Assembly (NCBI GenBank): GCA_014607495.2
Contig: CP053169.1
Span: 4,588,001-4,652,000, forward strand
From: Carposina sasakii
Lineage: Eukaryota > Arthropoda > Insecta > Lepidoptera > Carposinidae
DNA length: 64,000 nt
Reading direction: 5' to 3'
This document shows positions 60,198-64,000 of the stretch, one piece after another. Numbering within the stretch: the first letter of the stretch is position 1; the number at the start of each line of letters is the position of its first letter. Position numbers and translations under genes: made by a program. Under the pieces are notes generated by a model, which was not told the DNA's origin, did not search any database, and saw only the letters and a program-made list of their open reading frames with translations.

Positions 60198-60300
60198 AAC
60201 GTCGAAATCGAACTATTTTACTATTTTGATTGACAGATAAGGCAAGCCACATGTAAACAAACACAAATTGATCAAATCATAATCTTTTCGCAATATTGAA

Positions 60301-62015
60301 ATGAAATGGAAACTCCTGCAGTTCCATTCAGTTGTGTATAACAAACTACCTCTAATAAATTTTGTGTTCATCAGAGCAGCATCTTCAGCCATCGCTCTCT
60401 CGTACAAGCTTATAGGTAGAAGTGCAGTGGCGGAATTGACTCCACTGATATTTGTTCACGGCCTATTGGGAAACAAGCAAAGCTGGGGAAGCATTGGGAA
60501 GACACTACACAATGTTACCAAACGTCCAGTCGTCACTGTGGACCTCAGGAATCAGGGGAAAAGTCCGCATGCCAACTCGCACACATACGTAGAGATGACC
60601 GAGGATATTTTACTGTTAATAAAGAAGTTGGACGTAGATAAAGCAATTTTAATAGGAAATAGCACAGGCGGGCGAGCTTGTATGTGTGTAGCTTTAACAA
60701 AGGTACCTAGGTATATCCTACTTCTGAAATATTTTATTCAAAAAGTACTAAAACTTATGTGGTTATGTACCTATCTATGTACTTAAACCACCTTGGACGA
60801 GTCGAATTACTCCGGTGAAACCTACTTCTTACAGCAGTGCTTAGCGAACCCTTTCGCGTCGCGTTGTTTAATTATTTTATATAATAGGTAGATACATACT
60901 ACAGGGGCTTTCCAGATGTAATTGCCCTAAGTTCAGCTTTACATAAATGTACAGGGAGCCACTGGCCAATCTGAGCTTTGAACTGTAGGTAAGTACAAGT
61001 AGGCACATCGATAGCGTCTGCGTCGACCTAGAGTGCGACAAATCCGTTAGCTCTTGAGAAATACCAAGCTGAGCTTAGGCCGCGCGGACTATACCATTCA
61101 GTTGTTCTTTCAATTGAGTTGAGCTTATATTTGAACCAGGCATTTCCTTACAGCCAGAAGTTGTTGCCGGTTTAATCCTTGTGGAAATGTCGCCAGTGTC
61201 CAACACTCCTCGTACTTTAGGTTTCCCCAAAGTAATGGCAGCAATGAGCGAAATTGACTTCACCGGACAGAAACTCGTCACAGAGGCCAGAAAAATGGCA
61301 AAGGAACATCTGAGGAAAGTCACAAATGACGAAAACACACTGCGTAAAGTACTTTGCAATGTGAACCTAAAACCAAACGGAATGATTGGCTGGACTTGTA
61401 ATTTGCCAATCATTATGAAGTATTTCACAACTCTGCTTCATATTCCAAAGAGCTTGAAGAAAAAATCGTATATTGGTCCCACCCTATTTATTGGCGGACA
61501 ATATTCAGAATTCCTTCCGTACGTACGTATTCACTTTCGGCTGGTTTTCTGGGCACAGCAAAAGCTGTATGATAGAATACCCATGTTATTTGAATAGTGG
61601 TAGTAGCAGTAATAAGCATTATATCTGTGGATCAGGCCTCTTCGCCGAGCTTCGACGTCCATCCACCGTTTGCCTCCAGTCAGGGTTAATGATGAGATAA
61701 TAGATATCTGCGAACGAACTTCAAGCTTAGGTACGAGGCCCCAATATCCCCTAGGGATCTCTTTTCTCCTACTTACTTACTCTATCTGCGTACCTAAGCT
61801 ACCTGAAATTTTCTATTCCATAGGTAAGATATTGCATACCCTATCGATATTTTTCTTACAGACCTGACGACCTGCCCAGTATACGTGATTTGTTTCCAGC
61901 CGCAATAGTCATATACATAAAGAAGGCCGGCCATGATATACAAATTGATAATACCCAAGCCTTTACCGAGTCCGTTTTATCATTTCTGAACGTATACTTT
62001 AGTGATGATCAATAA
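60301..62015 (+). CDS. Abhd11: ABHD11-like alpha/beta hydrolase
   Basis: Three exons join in phase: 60301-60702, 61154-61518 and 61862-62015, giving 306 residues. The N terminus (MKWKLLQFHSVVYNKLPLIN) is basic and hydrophobic, consistent with a mitochondrial targeting sequence. The fold landmarks are the oxyanion HGLLGNKQSWG (His53-Gly54), VVTVDLRNQGKSPH, the nucleophile elbow GNSTGG (Ser121) and catalytic His280 in KKAGHDIQ; FLPPDDLPSIRDLFP precedes the last. This is the ABHD11 pattern; the mammalian enzyme is a mitochondrial serine hydrolase linked to the 2-oxoglutarate dehydrogenase complex. The elbow has Asn where the family usually has His (GHSMGG). The stop codon overlaps an AATAAA (62011-62016). 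Exon 2 uses donor CC|gtacgt at 61518, the only one keeping phase. Confidence 0.9.
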
Positions 62016-62128
62016 ATGCTATTTTAAGTTACCCATTTTGCTTATATTTCTAAAATCCTGCAAAAATTATAGCTTCAATCAGATAAGCTTGATCACTCAA
62101 CTAATTTTAACTCAACAACACACGAAGT

Positions 62129-62736
62129 TGTGTGTACCTACTTAGTAGCATGTAGTTTTAACAACCGACCGCCAGGTTACGGAGAAGTCTTTCTATCCTT
62201 TATTACCAAATATTATACAGAGGCCGCGTGGTGCCGGCAGAGTAGAATTCGTACCACCCCATGTCTGCCCGTGGGTATCGTACGAGGCGATTAAGGGTTC
62301 ACGGGAATTGGGCAGCAGCGCCTCCCGTGTTAACAACATAGTCCAAAATACAACTGCGGTCACCAATCTGCCTGCCCAGCGTGGTGACTATGGGTAAATA
62401 CCCCCCATGGCAGTCTTGTGGCGTGCCCTGGGGGAAGCCTACGTCCAGCAGTGGACTGCAATAGGCTGATGATGATAATGATGAGTTTTGACTGTTCAAC
62501 AGCAGTTGTCAAATGTTGTCAACACGGGAGGCGCTGCTGCCCACCTCCCGGTAACCCTTAATCGCCTCGTACGATACCCACGGGCAGACGTGGGGTGGTA
62601 CGAATTCTACTCTGCCGGCACCACGCTGTCTCTGTATAATATTTCCTTATAAAGGATAGAAAGACTTCTCCGTAACCTGGCGGTCGGTTGTTAAAATATG
62701 TAGGTAGAACTACATGCTACTAAGTAGGTACACACA
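62129..62736. repeat. Large inverted duplication flanking a LINE tail
   Basis: The left arm (about 62129-62340) begins tgtgtgtacctacttagtag and the right arm (about 62515-62736) ends with its inverse. Both arms share the block 'aaccgaccgccaggttacgg', the block 'gtggtgccggcagagtagaa' and the block 'gcagcagcgcctcccgtgtt'. The about 175-bp spacer is a LINE 3' tail ending in 'ggactgcaataggctgatga'. Arm identity is high with a few small indels. Confidence 0.75.
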
Positions 62737-62739
62737 ATC

Positions 62740-62995
62740 CGACAGAAAGATCAAAGTGACAGACATAGTATCGAAATGTTGCAGACTGAAGTGGCAGTGG
62801 GCCGGCCACATCTGTCGTACGTAGAACTGATGGACGGTGGAGTAAACGGGTTCTAGAATAGAGAACGCGCCTCGGCAGCGTACCTTGGGCGCCCTCCAGT
62901 CAGATGGACCGATGACAGATGGAGATCGAGCCATGTGGCGTACTCTGGAGGAGGCCTTCGTCCAGCAGTGGACTGCAATAGGCTGACGACGACCT
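62740..62995 (+). pseudogene. LINE reverse transcriptase C-terminal fragment
   Basis: The frame at 62748 reads KIKVTDIVSKCCRLKWQWAG + HICRT. After frame changes the end reads [15 protein letters not shown] near 62990. This is the C terminus of lepidopteran LINE endonuclease/reverse transcriptase proteins. It is 5'-truncated and frameshifted. Confidence 0.7.
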
Positions 62996-63089
62996 AAGTA
63001 ATGCTTGTGGACAGACGACATCGACGTTAGAGAGTAGTATTATTCGGGTATCTATCTACCTATGGTACATACCTACATAGGTACAGTCA

Positions 63090-63420
63090 GCATCAAAAGT
63101 CGATGAACACATTAAAATTTTCAAAATCACTGAACATTATAATAACACATAAATCGCTTAACAAGATAGGCGCCAGAATTGAATGAACATCATTAAAGTT
63201 CAAAATTAACTGAACACTAGGTACTCGTCAAAAGTCACTGAACATCATTTTTTCAAAAATTGCTGATCGTTATAATATCCAAAAACATCATAACATTCAG
63301 TTTATCAAAAGTCACTGAACAATATAAAATTCTTGTTTTGGTTATCTAGTGTCAATCACGGCTATGTCCAAAAATAACTTGACATCATAAATGACAAAAG
63401 TAACTGAACATTACTTTGTT
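63090..63420. repeat. Degenerate AAAAGTCACTGAACAT short repeats
   Basis: Variants of 'aaaagtcactgaaca' occur at least seven times in about 330 bp at irregular spacing (for example near 63105, 63123, 63221, 63309 and 63400). The stretch is AT-rich and non-coding. Confidence 0.6.
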
Positions 63421-63430
63421 CGAGTAGCAG

Positions 63431-63720
63431 CGTGCACAGCACATCCATTAGACTGCCCACTTTTGCACACTTTTGAGGTCGACGCGAATAGCAGCAGTGA
63501 TCAGCAGCAGCGTGCACAGCACATCCATTAGACTGCCCACTTTTGCACACTTTTTGAGGTCTAACGCTGATATAGCTCCGGTGCCGTCTGGTATCAGCAG
63601 CAGCGTACACAGCACATTCATTAGACTGCCTACTCTTGCACACTTTTGCAGGTTCAATGCGGATACAGCTCCGACGTCGTCAGCTGTCTATTATGTAGCA
63701 GACTGGCCCCTCTTGCACAT
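63431..63720. repeat. Minisatellite, units of 80-93 bp
   Basis: The unit core 'cgtgcacagcacatccatta' followed by 'gactgcccacttttgcacac' starts at 63431 and 63511, and in diverged form at 63604. A further partial copy lies near 63697. Spacing is 80 and then 93 bp. On the minus strand two units read in the same frame (KKCAKVGSLMDVLCTLLLI), but the 80-bp step breaks the frame for the third. Confidence 0.7.
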
Positions 63721-64000
63721 TTTTTTTTAGGTCTAACGTGGATAGGCGCAACACCTAATAGAATGTATCACGGACAGTAAAATTAAAACCTTTGTATATT
63801 GTTTATCCGACCTCCATGGCATCCTCTGTCAAACATAAAAAAGCTTATGTCAATGTTATTCTCTTTGAACTGAACATCAAATCGATTGTTAATGCCAAAA
63901 AGAAATACCTTACATATATCTTATAAAGTTAAGCTTTTTTTAATATAATTTTGTTTAGCGACTTTTGAAAAGTGATGGTCACCTACTTATGGCCTTTTAA

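Larger units (their letters stand above)
53616..60300. other. 6.7-kb intergenic region rich in transposon relics
   Basis: No host gene is recognised. The contents are: RTE-like tail (53790-53900), GGGTGTAA-type repeat (54770-54925), pogo/Tigger-like relic (55149-56450) with nested elements, tRNA-like head (58075-58160), GGGTATGCTAAGC repeat (58860-58992), GGGATGAGTTGACT element (59059-59985) and a perfect hairpin (60149-60197). The stretches 56450-58070 and 58200-58850 contain nothing I can name. Confidence 0.55.
62016..64000. other. Repeat-only right end of window
   Basis: After ABHD11 the sequence is almost wholly repetitive: inverted LINE duplication (62129-62736), a LINE reverse-transcriptase C-terminal fragment (62740-62995), AAAAGTCACTGAACAT-like degenerate repeats (63090-63420) and a minisatellite (63431-63720). 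The last 250 bp show nothing recognisable. Confidence 0.6.

Noticed and set aside
63090..63720. CRISPR-like array
   Set aside because: Repeats are degenerate, spacing is irregular and the setting is eukaryotic; it is a minisatellite beside short degenerate repeats.

Overview
The window looks like nuclear DNA from a moth or butterfly (Lepidoptera). It is AT-rich and holds small multi-exon genes with GT-AG introns. It is saturated with short DNA transposons and MITEs, and carries lepidopteran-type LINE tails, tRNA-derived SINEs and GTAGGTA-like simple sequence. Nothing prokaryotic (operon, CRISPR, ribosome binding site) was seen. All gene calls come from joining exons by splice sites and reading frame, then recognising the protein family by eye. 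No database search was run.

Nine protein-coding genes are supported, left to right. (1) eIF4H (minus, 316-7352, last exon off the left edge). (2) MYBBP1A/Pol5 nucleolar protein (plus, 8649-12753), head-to-head with eIF4H. (3) The ubiquitin-conjugating enzyme UBE2G1 (plus, 14065-16901), with two alternative terminal exons. (4) The checkpoint clamp subunit RAD9 (minus, 18976-20363). (5) A secreted 310-residue protein I do not recognise (minus, 26530-30592). (6) A DUF2236 / mpaB-rubber-oxygenase-like membrane protein (plus, 32006-39445, first exon not found). (7) The splicing factor ESS2/DGCR14 (minus, 42346-47185), with a 2-bp frame disruption in exon 5. (8) A very-long-chain fatty acid elongase, ELOVL family (minus, 47901-53615). 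(9) An ABHD11-like alpha/beta hydrolase (plus, 60301-62015). Most are housekeeping genes with unrelated jobs (translation, nucleolus, ER-associated ubiquitination, DNA damage, splicing, lipid metabolism). I see no sign that they form one pathway.

The space between and inside genes is dominated by repeats. Three hAT-like MITEs have exact 8-bp target duplications (4746-4933, 22654-23391, 37848-38015). A piggyBac-like MITE has TTAA duplications (7669-8217). There are several foldback elements, a probable pogo/Tigger relic (55149-56450), three copies of one tRNA-derived SINE, many RTE-like LINE tails, a 6-kb repeat-on-repeat block (20.4-26.5 kb), a 0.6-kb inverted duplication (62129-62736) and a degenerate minisatellite at the right edge (63431-63720).

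The points most worth a second look are the duplicated, diverged last exons of UBE2G1, the frame break in ESS2, the candidate haem-ligand spacing in the DUF2236 protein, the unrecognised secreted protein, and the perfect hairpins at 22151-22217 and 60149-60197.
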